64,000 nucleotides of DNA from Podarcis raffonei. Its lineage: Eukaryota; Chordata; Lepidosauria; Squamata; Lacertidae. This document shows positions 34,634 to 44,887 of the stretch, one piece after another. The translations under genes and the position numbers were made by a program. The notes beneath the pieces are model-generated. The model searched no databases, had not been told where the DNA came from, and saw only the letters and a program-made list of their open reading frames with translations. The DNA lies in NCBI RefSeq assembly GCF_027172205.1, contig NC_070614.1:39810001-39874000 (forward strand), given 5' to 3'. Each line of letters begins with the position of its first letter. Position 1 is the stretch's first letter.

Positions 34634-34985
34634 TTCCATTTTTCCCCCTCATGGGGACTCAAGGCAGATTACAACTACAATTGTATTTTATTCCATTTAC
34701 AGTGGTACCTCGGGTTAAGAGCTTAATTCGTTCTGAAGGTCCATTCTTAACCTGAAACTGTTCTTAACCCGAGGTACCACTTTAGCTAATGGGGCCTCCT
34801 GCTGCCGCCGCGCAATTTCATCCTGAAGCAAAGTTCTTAACTCGAGGTACTATTTCTGGGTTAGCGGAGTCTATAACCTGAAGCGTCTGTAACCCGAGGT
34901 ACCACTGTATCTGCGGAAGGTGTTATACCCTTCCCTTGCACAATTTTTATTTACAACAATCCTGCAAGGTAGGCTTGGCAGAGAT
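34634..34985 (-). mobile_element. MIR-like SINE split by a MITE
   Basis: TCATGGGGACTCAAGGCAG lies left of the MITE and ACAACAATCCTGCAAGGTAG right of it, matching the SINE at 62940-63030. The MITE at 34698-34909 is nested. Confidence 0.55.
34698..34909. mobile_element. TA-flanked MITE, family A
   Basis: TACAGTGGTACCTCGGGTTA at the left and GAGGTACCACTGTA at the right. It lies inside a MIR-like SINE and splits it (34634-34697 and 34910-34985), so it is the younger of the two. Confidence 0.72.
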
Positions 34986-35235
34986 GTTGCAATAGGCTGG
35001 AGGTGACCAGTGTCAATGCGTATATGGTATCGATGTGTACAGGAGATCCAACACAGGAGAGGCTTCCTGGTGGGGAAGAGGATGTCACTATTTTCGTCAG
35101 AGGACTATTGGAGGACCTAAGAGCTGGAGTGGACCATAGGAAGGATCTTTCTTCCCACCTGCCCAGGAGAATGAAGAGCCAAGCCTGGTCTGGGAATTCA
35201 GAACATCAGAGGACATCACTGCTTTGAATCCCTCT

Positions 35236-35287
35236 AGCCATTCTCAGTCCATGGGGAGGGACCCATGGCTCAGCGCTGGAGCAAATA
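35236..35287. repeat. 52-bp direct repeat, left copy, flanking a BovB insertion
   Basis: From AGCCATTCTCAGTCC to GGAGCAAATA. The right copy at 35889-35940 differs at two positions (both C/T). Either an unusually long target duplication or a duplication associated with BovB insertion. Confidence 0.85.
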
Positions 35288-35888
35288 CAGTGAGAGATTT
35301 TACTTTCTTGGGCTCCATGATCACTGCAGATGGTGACAGCAGTCACGAAATCAAAAGACGCCTGCTCCTTGGGAGAAAGGCAATGGCAAACCTAGACAGC
35401 ATCTTAAAAAGCAGAGACATCACCCTGCCAACAAAGGTCCGTATAGTTAAAGCTATGGTTTTCCCAATAGTGATGTATGGAAGTGAGAGCTGGACCATAA
35501 AGAAGGTTGATCGCCGAAGAATTGATGCTTTTGAATTATGGTGCTGGAGGAGACTCTTGAGAGTCCCCTGGACTGCAAGAAGATCAAACGCATCCGTTCT
35601 TAAGGAAATTAGCCCTGAGTGCTCAGTGGAAGGACAGATCATGAAGCTGAGGCTCCAATACTTTGGCCACCTCATGAGAAGAGAAGACTCCCTGGAAAAG
35701 ACCCTGATGAGGGCACAAGGAGAAGGGGACGACAGAGGACGAGATGGTTGGACAGTGTTCTCGACGCTACCAGCATGAGTTTGACCAAACTGCGGGAGGT
35801 AGTGGAAGACAGGCGTGCCTGGCGTGCTCTGGTCCATGGGGTCACGAAGAGTTGGACACGACTAAACGACTAAACAACAACAACAACA
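35288..35888 (+). mobile_element. BovB (RTE) LINE 3' part
   Basis: One long frame covers the ORF2 C-terminus: FTFLGSMITADGDSSHEIKR, MVFPIVMYGSESWTIKKVDR, RIDAFELWCWRRLLRVPWTA. It is followed by a frame change near 35700-35720 and the (CAACAA)n end. It is the most complete BovB copy here, about 600 bp. Confidence 0.92.
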
Positions 35889-35940
35889 AGCCATTCTCAG
35901 TCCACGGGGAGGGACCCATGGCTCAGTGCTGGAGCAAATA

Positions 35941-38003
35941 TTTGCTGTCCCTTGGGCATTTCCAGAGATTGGGAAGGCTGGGGAAACCTTGTCTCTGGCA
36001 GAGAGCTTGGACAGCATCTTCCAGCAGTGGTTCGCAGCCCAGAGGCAGATGAAGCGAGGTTCTGCTAGGACAACCATGAACTCAACTCATCCCAAGGCAG
36101 GGGTGCCAACTGGAATAAAATATTGGGTAAGCCTCACCCTGCATCATCAACCACAAGACACCATTTGAAGGGCGATGCCCAGCAACTGGTGGCGGGTGTT
36201 GTGGTGGTGGAAGCAAGCTGGTCCCTAGGAGTTGGCGCCTAGGCCACAAGGTGCAAGGAGATCCAGTGATCTCCCAAGGGTGCTGGGCAAAAGAACACCC
36301 TTGGCAGCTCTCACCCCAAGAAAGAGCAACAAACAGATTTAGCTGCTCCCGGCCAGCCCTTCGTCTTCTTGATGTTGCACATTTGAATAGAGGAATTTTT
36401 TAATGTGCTCACATCAAGTACTCATGTAAGTCCTTCCTTGAATTCTGCCCGTCATGCTTCTCAATATGACCTCTGTATCTTCCTCTTATTAATTACCCTG
36501 GCTATGATTACAATTTTGAATTCATTGCATCACACCCTTCCTCCCGAAGGAGCCCAGGGAGATGAACCACACGAGCAATAAAACTTCTTAAAAACAATTC
36601 GGATGGGGATGCAGACTGGGAAAGAGCTTCACTTAAAGGTGTTGTTGGAAGAGGGTCCATCTTCAGGGGGGTGTCCCTGTTTGAGGTCCTGGAGGTACCC
36701 AGTTCCGTGGGCAAGTAACACACGCTAGCCATTTGGGCAGCAATAACAACAGCAGTGAAACCAGAAAAAGAAGCTACTCCAGGCTTAGTCAGCTCATGCG
36801 CTGGGTTTGAATCCTGCCCTTTCAGCACATCCCAGGACACCTGCCCCAGCCCCAGAGCTGCCTTCAGAGGCAGCACCTGACGGGGTGCAAACAACATGGA
36901 TGGAAGGTGAAGCCAGCTTTTAAAAACATTGTTTCCAGCGTACAGATCACAGGAACCCTTGGCCAGACTATAATTTTAAAAAGGAACAATCACCAAGGTC
37001 CTCTGGACTGTGAAATGATCAACCAATGCTGATGGAAAGGAGCTGTTGTTACTTAATGTTTTCTTTGCCATCCAGTCATTAGGGATGCAATTTTAATTGT
37101 GTTCTCAGTAAGCAAGTTATCATGTTTCAGAATAACAAACAGTCTTGGCATTTTTTGTTATTTTTAATTAGTCACCTAAGTGATAGAATCTGACTGACAG
37201 ATTGACTTTGCCGGCTAATTAGAATCAGCTGGTAATGTAAAAGTTCCGGGATTGTTTGTGTGCGTTCTTTTAAGACAAAAAATAAAAATAAATAAATGCA
37301 GAACATTAGAAAATGTAGGAAATTGGGCCTGTCGAGCTAGCTGCTGCTATTCCATCAGCCTGCAGAAAAGAAGAGAGAAGTGTGGCGGCAGGACTCCCCT
37401 GAATCAGCTCAGCTGAGAGACCAGCTGCTGTTTTGCTCCTTCCCTCCCTCAACTGTTTCTGTTAACTCTGGCCATTATAAGAACTATGCAGCTTTTAAAC
37501 ACATGAAGCCTGACAGCTTGTTTTCCTCTTCCCTTCCCATCGCTTTTTCTTTTTGTGCCATGTCTTTTGAACTGCAGCTCTGTTTTTGATCTAGGGTTGT
37601 TTAGACATCATAATTCATGGACACATGAGTGTTCATAATAGCCTAATGATTCAGTTCAATAATGCATAATAATTCAAGCGTCCAGGAGGATGCGAAAACT
37701 ATTAAAGGAAATAGGATTGTTAAAGCAGGGGGTGTGGAGGAAAGCACAGAAACATTTCCTTGCCAGACACAACTACTTCTGGAAATTTGCATGTAATGAA
37801 AGCACTGAGGAAATATTTACTGGAAAGCCATGTACATTACACCCTGTTGCATAAATAAGTGCCTTTAATGAGGTATTATCTACAATGCCTAAAATGAGAA
37901 TGCTGTTGCTTTTCATTGCCATCACAGTTTATTGCCGGGATCAGGCAACAGAGATTATGCAGCCAAATCTGGGGCCCTAGAGGAAAACCACCCATTCACT
38001 CCA
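35941..38003. other. Repeat-poor stretch, AT-rich on the right
   Basis: No mobile element is recognised. A 129-codon minus-strand frame at 36508-36897 has no domain. From about 36950 to 37960 the DNA is AT-rich with homeodomain-like TAATTA/CTAATTAG words, and could hold conserved non-coding elements. Confidence 0.4.
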
Positions 38004-38122
38004 AAGCAGGCATAGGCAAACTCCGGCCCTCCAGATGTTTGGGACTACAATTCCTATCATCCCTGACCACTGGTCCTGTTAGCTAGGGATGACATGAAAA
38101 TTAGTTGACCTCTGCCTGCACT
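38004..38122. mobile_element. hAT-like non-autonomous element
   Basis: CAGGCATAGGCAAACTCCGG starts it and GACCTCTGCCTG ends it, with the ATTCCTATCATCCCTGACCA core typical of a squamate family. No target duplication was seen. Fragments of the same family lie at 14868-14972, 25340-25460 and 47770-47850. Confidence 0.5.
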
Positions 38123-38519
38123 TGGCTTTAGCGCCACCTACTGTTGACCTCCCTGCCCTCTGCCCTACCAATCCCAATGGCTACCAGGCACCGCTCCAAA
38201 TAAAAGGCACATGAGAGACACTTTTTTGCTTCTTAAGATGTCTGTGCACTTACGGCAGTGCCAAAAATCGAATAAACAATCATCGCAGGCGGTAGGGAGG
38301 CAACCCAAGGCAAGAGTTGCCAGCCGCCAGTCCCTAGGAGGACTTCTGCTCCTTCGCCATAGTGGCAAAAACCACTTGGGGTTTGATGGCACATGCCAAA
38401 GCAGTGGAATCTGGCGCAAACGGGGAAATGCCCCACAAGGCTTTGTTGCCCCTCCTGGCCTGCTTTCTTTCTCACAGCCAGTCCAGCGGGTGGGGGTAGT
38501 GGCTGGCAGCTTCATCCTC

Positions 38520-38862
38520 CCAAGTCTCAGTGTTGCCTTCTGCCCGGACGCTGAGGTCCAGCGCCGAGGGCCTTCTGGCGGTTCCCTCACTGCGAGAAGC
38601 AAAGCTACAGGGAACCAGGCAGAGGGCCTTCTCGGTAGTGGCGCCCGCCCTGTGGAATGCCCTTCCAGCAGATGTCAAAGAGATAAACAACTACCTGACA
38701 TTCAGAAGACATCTTAAGGCAGCCCTGTTCAGGGAAGTTTTTAACGTGTGATATTTTACTGTATTTTTGGTTTTTATGGAAGCCGCCCAGAGTGGCTGGG
38801 GAGGCCCAGCCAGATGGGCGGGGTATAAATAATAAATTATTATTATTATTATTATTATTGTA
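38520..38862 (+). mobile_element. CR1/L2-type LINE 3' end with (ATT)n tail
   Basis: The reading includes APALWNALPADVKEINNYLT and FRRHLKAALFREVFNV, the conserved ORF2 C-terminus. The 3' UTR CGCCCAGAGTGGCTGGGGAG and an ATT microsatellite follow at 38834-38860. Confidence 0.82.
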
Positions 38863-40134
38863 GAATTCATCCAGGGAGCGCATGGGGACAAAGCTGGAAT
38901 AGGCCTGCAGCACAGGCATATGAACTTGGGCCCCACATTAGGGGGGCTGTCGCGCATACATGGCATCACACACGCGATGCCCTGCCCTGCCGGGGGCTAC
39001 ACCTGCTGGGATGCTCTGGCGATCGCAGCAGGTGGCACAGAGGGCGAGAAACACCCCCCTCCCAAGCCTCCCGCCTGGCATGCTGGCGTTTGCCCCCGGG
39101 CAGCAGGGGATGGCAGCCCCTTCAATATTGGGGCTGCAAGCTGTGTCTCCTGCCTCAAAATATTGAGGGGGCTGAAGCCCCTTGTGCCCCATATACCTGG
39201 CACAGCTGCTCCGGTGGCACAATGGGTCAGTGTGTCTGGCTGTGAACCAGAAGGTTGGTGGTTTGAGTCCACCCAGGGACGGCTGTGGGCATTGCAGGGA
39301 GCTGAACAAGGGTCCCTTCCAACTCTACAATTCCTTGAGAAATCTACGAGGTTGGCTCATAGGCTTGCCAGTCCCAAAGAGCATCCGCAACCAGCTTAGA
39401 TCTCGCCCCACAATGCGAGGAAGGCCACATACAACGTTGCTCTGAAAACGAGGCACTATGAGGTGGCATCTGAGGCAACCCCACCTGGGCATTACCACAG
39501 TAGGAAAAGCCACCACCATCATTGTGTTGCCATAGCTGGAAAAACTGGTTTTTTTAATGCTGTGTCTGCAGCAGGAAGCAAAACAGAATGGGCCGGCCCC
39601 GGCTGACAAAGACCGATGATGATGATGAAGATGATGGTGAAGGTGACAGCACCTTGAAAGGATTTTGCATTTATTGCCACTCTACGTGCCGCTTTCAGAG
39701 TTCTTACCAAGCCTTGCAGGTGGAAAGGCTGCCCGGCCCAGTATCTATCTGATCATGTTATGAGACATAACCTGTTTTCAAAAGGAGCTGGGAGGGGGGA
39801 AAACCTTGTCTACATCAGGATGTGTTTCAGCAAGCTTTCGTTAGGTTTGATTGAAGATATAATATGCATGATATGAAGCAACTGTGACCATGGATAGCAA
39901 AAAAGAAAAAAGAGAGGCAGCACTCCTGGGAGATTGGGTTGCAGTGCTGCGTTAATAGCTCTCTCCATTCAGCCCTGAAGAAGAGGTGTAAGATGTCTAA
40001 CTGTATACAGTCATCACACAGAAACAGAGAAAGGTTCAGTGAGTTCGCTGTTGCAAAAGATAAGGCTCAACAAACCAGTGTGGATATAGATACATACAGC
40101 TTGTAGGCTTTTGCAGATACAGATACATGCAGCG
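38863..40134. other. Mostly unassigned DNA around a SINE
   Basis: A GC-rich block at 38930-39190 with open frames on both strands has no domain. Apart from the SINE at 39205, nothing further is recognised. Confidence 0.4.
39205..39345 (+). mobile_element. tRNA-derived SINE with CR1-like tail
   Basis: GGTGGCACAATGGGTCAGTG (A box) and GGTGGTTTGAGTCC (B box) are followed by GGGTCCCTTCCAACTCTAC, a CR1-type tail. Confidence 0.6.
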
Positions 40135-40405
40135 TCGGGGACTGGTTGGATGCAGAGGAATGGTGGGAGGAACCGGCTGGGGAGCCCCCAAGAGAAGAAG
40201 GCTCAGAGCTCAGGGAGTGGGGGTGGGACAACCATGAGTGGTCAGAGGGAGCAGACTGGGGGTAGGAGGTGTCAGAAGCTGAAGAGGTAGCAGGGCTTAG
40301 TGAGCTGGGAGAGTCTGGGGCAGAGAAAAGCCCAGAAGCTGAAGCAGAAGAGGAGGGAGGCCCAGAAGCAGAGATGAGTCAGGCTGGTGAAGAGTTATAA
40401 GGGTC
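40135..40405 (+). other. Fossil acidic coding remnant of a transposable element, unclassified
   Basis: A purine-rich tract reads, on the plus strand, as an acidic peptide-like stretch (DWLDAEEWWEEPAGEPPREE and further Glu/Ala-rich sequence). It is broken and lies just left of an LTR. It resembles mobile-element coding debris rather than a host exon; the family could not be named. Confidence 0.35.
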
Positions 40406-40614
40406 TCCTTCTCCTGCTGCAGCAAGCTGCCCTCCCCTCTGGTCTCCTAGGACCAGGAGAGGCATGATGTGGGAGGAGCAAAGGTAGACATGCAGGCACG
40501 GTCTCAGATTGCAGCAATACCAGCCTAATGGACTGCTTGTAAGAAAGAAGACAGGCAGGGGGAGGCTGGCTGGGGGACAGACTTTAGGTTGCTGGGGCAA
40601 CACCCGATTCACCC

Positions 40615-41655
40615 TGATAACGGTATTCAGTAAACCTGTTTCTCTGCCTGTAGGAGGTTTACCGGGAAACCCATATAAGACTCTAAAAGGTTACCTATCA
40701 GTCAGAGGAAGGAAACTATCAACCACGATCAAGTCAGAGCAAAGCGGCTATTAAACCTGATATTTATTACTGCTGTTGCAACAGGGTGCTCACTCACCCC
40801 ACGCAGGAGGGAGGAGGAACCCAGAACAATGGTGTGCAAACCCTTATGTAGACTTATATTGCCCACCCTGTAGCTCAAGGCCACCCCAAAAAAATCATAC
40901 ATACATCGCAGAAGGAGGCGGGGTATAGCAGAAGTACATCACAGGGGGGCGGTCTACAACAGAAATCCTGTCTGCCAGGATACCTGACAATGACCAGTGA
41001 TTGCTTTTCTTGGGCAGCCCGGCCAATCTTTTGTGATTAAATTAAATACTTTAATTCGTGAATCCAGGTCACAGGCTCACCCTATTCATACACAGAGATG
41101 CCCTAAAGACAGGTGAGCAAAAGACAATGGAGAGGTTTTCCCATTTCCTTCCTCCTTCCAGAGAAACATTTGAGGTCAATTTGGGAGAGTCAAAATGGTT
41201 TCAGGATTGCACTCCTGTACTATTTCAGACACGTGGTTTATATACATATGCATGTGTTTTGCCTTGTAAATTTATGAACATTTAATTTCTATTCAGGTAG
41301 GTAGCAGTGTTGGTCTGACGCAGTCAAAATAAATTAAAGAATTAAAAAATTGTCCAGTAGCACCTTAGATACTAAGTTTGTTCTGGGTATAAGCTTTCGT
41401 GTGCATGCACACTTCTTCAACAGTCGTCAACAGGTTTACCATACCCATTGAGTCAATCACCCATCTCCTACTACCTTCTGAGAAAAACCCCACCCCACCC
41501 TCCCATATATATAAGGGTCTGGTGACTTCTGTTTCAGTGTATCTGAAGAAGTGTGCATGCACTTATACCCAGAACAAACTTAGTTGGTCTCTAAGGTGCT
41601 ACTGGACAATTTTTAAATTTAATCTATATATTTGAGACCTTAAATTCTTATAACA
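40615..41655 (-). mobile_element. Solo LTR fossil, endogenous retrovirus type (copy C), with a nested insertion
   Basis: Related over its length to the LTR at 56181-56836. On the minus strand it begins TGTTATAAGAATTTAAGG and carries a polyadenylation region near 40755-40775. A 4-bp duplication ACCC flanks it (40611-40614 and 41656-41659). About 330 bp of Penelope-related sequence (41290-41620) is inserted in the U3 side. No internal genes. Older than its passenger. Confidence 0.7.
41290..41620. mobile_element. Penelope-like element 3' sequence in inverted arrangement
   Basis: TCCAGTAGCACCTTAGATAC with TTTCGTGTGCATGCACAC on the left is mirrored by GAAGAAGTGTGCATGCAC and TCTAAGGTGCTACTGGAC on the right. 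This gives two opposed copies of the tail also present at 49692-49800. Inverted pairs of tails are common for Penelope-like elements. Confidence 0.6.
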
Positions 41656-41904
41656 ACCCCTTAATGCACCAGGCTCCACTGTTCCTACAGCAGCTGTTGT
41701 GTGCATAACCCCTCATCACTTTATCTTCCCCCTGGATGCCTGCAGAGGCACCCAAGGTTCACAATTAATTAAGACTGAGGGGGGCATTGTAATTCCTCTC
41801 TTTTAAAATATAAAAACAGGCCGTCTAGACCAGCATCCTGTTCTCACAGTGGCCGACTGAATTATGCCATGTGCGCAGAGAGCACTGATTCTGGTCCTCA
41901 GACA

Positions 41905-42130
41905 AAAGCCAGTTTCCCAGGTCATGTCACATTCTGGCGCTACCAAGGAATGGAAACCAAGGCCATGAAGCTGGCAGGAGTGATGCCATCAGGCCTGGAG
42001 CAGGTGAGACTCTTAAAGAGCTTTCCTCTGAGGAAGAAAGCGCTCAAGACAGCTCCAGACTGCTGGAGTTTGACAGGAAGGATTAAAGTACTTTCTATGA
42101 AATGTTGGTTTGTGCAGTTAAAGTGGATTA
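41905..42130. repeat. Low-copy segment paralogous to 51028-51245
   Basis: ACAAAAGCCAGTTTCCC, GAGCAGGTGA and GTGCAGTTAAAG occur in the same order in both segments, with substitutions and small indels. It is not a repeat family I recognise. Confidence 0.55.
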
Positions 42131-42560
42131 TGTCGGAGATGGAGGATTAAATCTGCAGATTAAAATTTAAGCCTCCTATCCCATGTGTGCGGGAGAAAAA
42201 CGAAAAGTTGGCGGGCTGCGAAGCCTTTTTAGCAAGGTAAAACACTTAAAACGTTTTGCAGCTTACTAAATCTTAGGAATAAAGCAATTACACCTTTTTA
42301 TCCCTTTTATTTGTGGTCGGCTGACCTCCCCCCTTCCTCCCCGTTGCAGAGAACGAACCACACGTTTTAGAAAGATAAACAAAAGTGGTTTACCGACATG
42401 TCAATGCAAGCAGCAAATATGATACAGCTAAGAAAAATTATCAGGTGCAAAATAACAGTTGGCTTCAAAATGGGCCACATGTGTCTGCAGGAGACCCCAA
42501 ACATACATGTGATCAGTTTGGAAGCATTACGGCGAGAGCCTCCTCAGAGGCAGAAGGAAA

Positions 42561-42790
42561 TACAGTGGTACCTCGGGTTACAGACGCTTCAGGTTACAGA
42601 CTCCGCTAACCCTGAAATAGTACCTCGGGTTAAGAACTTTGCTTCAGGATGAGAACAGAAATTGCGCCACAGCAATGCAGCGGTAGCGGGAGGCCCCATT
42701 AGCTAAAGTGGTGCTTCAGGTTAAGAACAGTTTCAGGTTAAGAACAGACCTCCAGAGCGAATTAAGTTCTTAACCTGAGGTACCATTGTA
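42561..42790. mobile_element. TA-flanked MITE, family A, reverse orientation
   Basis: TACAGTGGTACCTCGGGTTA on the left and GAGGTACCATTGTA on the right. The GC-rich interior run is in the opposite orientation to the copy at 1144. Confidence 0.7.
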
Positions 42791-43019
42791 TAAAGGATTA
42801 TCTCCTTTGTTACAGACTTCCCACCCAGAGGAGGCAGGGGAAGAGGCCACACAGAGGGTCCTCTCTAGGAAATTTAAGAACTCTCTGTGTACTAGCCCTG
42901 TGCTAGTGATTTGGCTGCAAACTTCACAGATGAAAGAGTTTTGTCAACCCGAAGCAACAAATCCACTTCAGAAAAGAAGCAAACTTATTGCAACTAGGAG
43001 GGTAACAGAGTGATAATAA

Positions 43020-43300
43020 AATAGGAAGAGCCTGATTGCTCAGGCCAGTGACCTGTCATTTCCTTACAGCAGCCAACTAGACGTCTCTCAGAAGCCTGAA
43101 AGCAGGACCTGTGTGCAAGACAAGAGCAACTCTCCTCACTTGCGATTCGCAGCAACTGGCATTCAGAGGCATCCCTGCCACAGAGGCTGGAAGGAGAGCA
43201 TAGTCATTTTAGCTGTAAGATGCTGATAGCTTTACCCCGCATGCATTTGTCTTAAGCCTCTCTTTTAAAGCTCTCCTGGTTGGTGTCCAGCACTAAGGAT
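43020..43300 (+). repeat. CR1-like dispersed repeat of squamates
   Basis: AAGAGCCTGATTGCTCAGGC, CAGCAACTGGCATTCAGAGG and CTTTTAAAGC match the repeat at 32335. It lies downstream of connexin-like gene 2. Confidence 0.5.
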
Positions 43301-43880
43301 GGGGGGAAATTATATTCAGATTTAAAGGCAAGCCTATGAAATGCACGCTTTCCATAACAACATGAGAAGTGAAAGACAGCCAACCTTTGAAATTCACACC
43401 GTCCATATTTTAGGATGTAGTAAACAAATGGTTCCCAAAATGCATTACAAAAATGAACATGTTAGTGAAAATGGCATACAAATATGCATGATGACCTTGC
43501 AAAAACATGTGCATAAATCAATACTGCATACAAATGTATGTTTACTGGTAGAAAATCGGACTAAAATGCTGATAAATGTTCCCCGACGTGTTAATAATCC
43601 ATGTGGATGGCAGTTCCGGAGTATGTCATTGGTCTCCTTCACAGTCCACTTTCTTGCATTCTCTTCTCCAGGGCCAGCTCAATAAATTTTGCCACCCAAG
43701 GCAAACCACAAAATGGTGCTCCCATCCCCACCAGGGGAAAATGAGTGACGATCTACCTCAGGAACATGGGGGAATAAAGAACTGCATCGGAACCCGCTGG
43801 CCATGTGGATCCTGCTGTCTGAGGCGGTCACCTCACCTTGCCTCATGGGTGGGCTGGCCCTGCTCTCTTCTTTGGCTCTG

Positions 43881-44654
43881 TTATTTTCCTCTGTGGCATC
43901 GGAAAGCCCTCCTTAGAGTCAGGAGAAGGTAGGCCAGGCAAGCCGCCATGTTGACAATAGCTGTGAAAGCCAACGTCCACAGTGCCATGTGCTTGTCGGC
44001 TTGGCCTGCCAGGGCACATTCCAGTGCCTCAGGGCAGGAGTGTGCTCCTGGAAGGCATAAGAAGGTTGTGCGAAGCACTGATGGGATCTGCAGAAATATC
44101 ACAACCCAGAAGAAGCCCAGCTCCATGGCCAGGAGGAGAAACACGCAGAAAACGAAGGCCGCTGAGGGCCAGGTGCAACGAGGAGACATCTTGGGTTCCG
44201 ATGGAACCATTTTGGGCAAAGGAATCGTTCCGGGAGCCATGCTGGATCCGGCGGCCATGTCGTGGCTCACACTAGTGATGTCAGTGAGCTCCTCGTCTCC
44301 TTCCTTTGCCGCCTTTCTCTGGTGCTTGGATCCAGTCCTTATGAGCCCCATTAGTCCCACTGGGAGCAGGGCAGCCAAAAAGGCAAAACCCCACGCAGAG
44401 GAGACAGGGGAAGGAAAGTGGCGGTTGAAGCAGAGCACACTGCAGAAAGGCCGACTGTCCGCCTCCACCGAGGTCCAGTTGCAGACCAGGTCAGGGCTGG
44501 GAGAGGACCAGGGCCCATCGGCGATGAAAAGGGCCACCAGCCGTAGCCCCAGAAGGAGATACCAGGGGGCCAGGCCTCGGCAGCCAGGCTCACCTCCAGG
44601 GAACATCATGGCTGGCTGTAGGAGCCGAGCCAGGCCAGCGACCACAGCAGCCAT
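43881..44654 (-). CDS. Divergent connexin-like gap-junction protein (connexin-like gene 2)
   Basis: The 257-residue product is a paralogue of the connexin-like gene at 9858-11084. Both begin MAAV, share RL-QP near residue 11 and WY-L-GLR at 31-38, and place loop-1 cysteines at the same residues (C58, C71, C75; C-X12-C-X3-C). Loop 2 is C200-X6-C207-X5-C213, followed by a CALAGQADKHMALW stretch into TM4, matching the connexin C-SRPTEK region. Membrane segments lie near residues 30-47, 83-105, 163-188 and 222-246. The cytoplasmic loop is longer than in gene 1 (about 55 residues), while the tail is only about 12 residues (ending RCHRGK), so it lacks the Cys/Gly-rich domain. The ATG directly follows TCTCAGCAG, a likely acceptor, so the coding sequence sits in one exon. 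Likely role: a plasma-membrane channel or hemichannel subunit, inferred from family. The reading frame is intact. Confidence 0.85.
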   Translation of the reverse strand: MAAVVAGLARLLQPAMMFPGGEPGCRGLAPWYLLLGLRLVALFIADGPWSSPSPDLVCNWTSVEADSRPFCSVLCFNRHFPSPVSSAWGFAFLAALLPVGLMGLIRTGSKHQRKAAKEGDEELTDITSVSHDMAAGSSMAPGTIPLPKMVPSEPKMSPRCTWPSAAFVFCVFLLLAMELGFFWVVIFLQIPSVLRTTFLCLPGAHSCPEALECALAGQADKHMALWTLAFTAIVNMAACLAYLLLTLRRAFRCHRGK

Positions 44655-44672
44655 CTGCTGAGAGAAGGGAAG
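44655..44672 (-). promoter_or_regulatory. Probable splice acceptor directly before the connexin-like gene 2 start codon
   Basis: On the minus strand CTTCCCTTCTCTCAGCAG immediately precedes the ATG, a good pyrimidine tract plus AG. This mirrors connexin-like gene 1 and supports a 5' non-coding exon upstream that is not identified here. Confidence 0.6.
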
Positions 44673-44887
44673 ACATGAGAGGAAGATGAGTTTCCTTCCT
44701 AAACATTATTGTGCAAAAGTTGGTCGCTCTGTGGTCTTCAGAGGCCTGAGAGAGTTGAGAATGGCAAATAGGCTTTTGGTTTTGTTTTGAATGGAGGGCA
44801 TTGCTTCTTCTTTTTTTACCTTTTTTTACATGTACATTTTTAAAAACTGGTTTTTAGGGCCTTTGTGCATTTAACAAATACATAATA

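Noticed and set aside
36508-36897. Minus-strand 129-codon frame with a hydrophobic stretch
   Set aside because: No family resemblance, no splice context. Single-frame chance opening is likely.
38165-38717. Overlapping frames of 145 and 168 codons
   Set aside because: They are alternative frames around the CR1/L2 LINE 3' end. The meaningful frame is FRRHLKAALF.
43948-44661. Plus-strand 237-codon frame
   Set aside because: Antisense of connexin-like gene 2. No domain.
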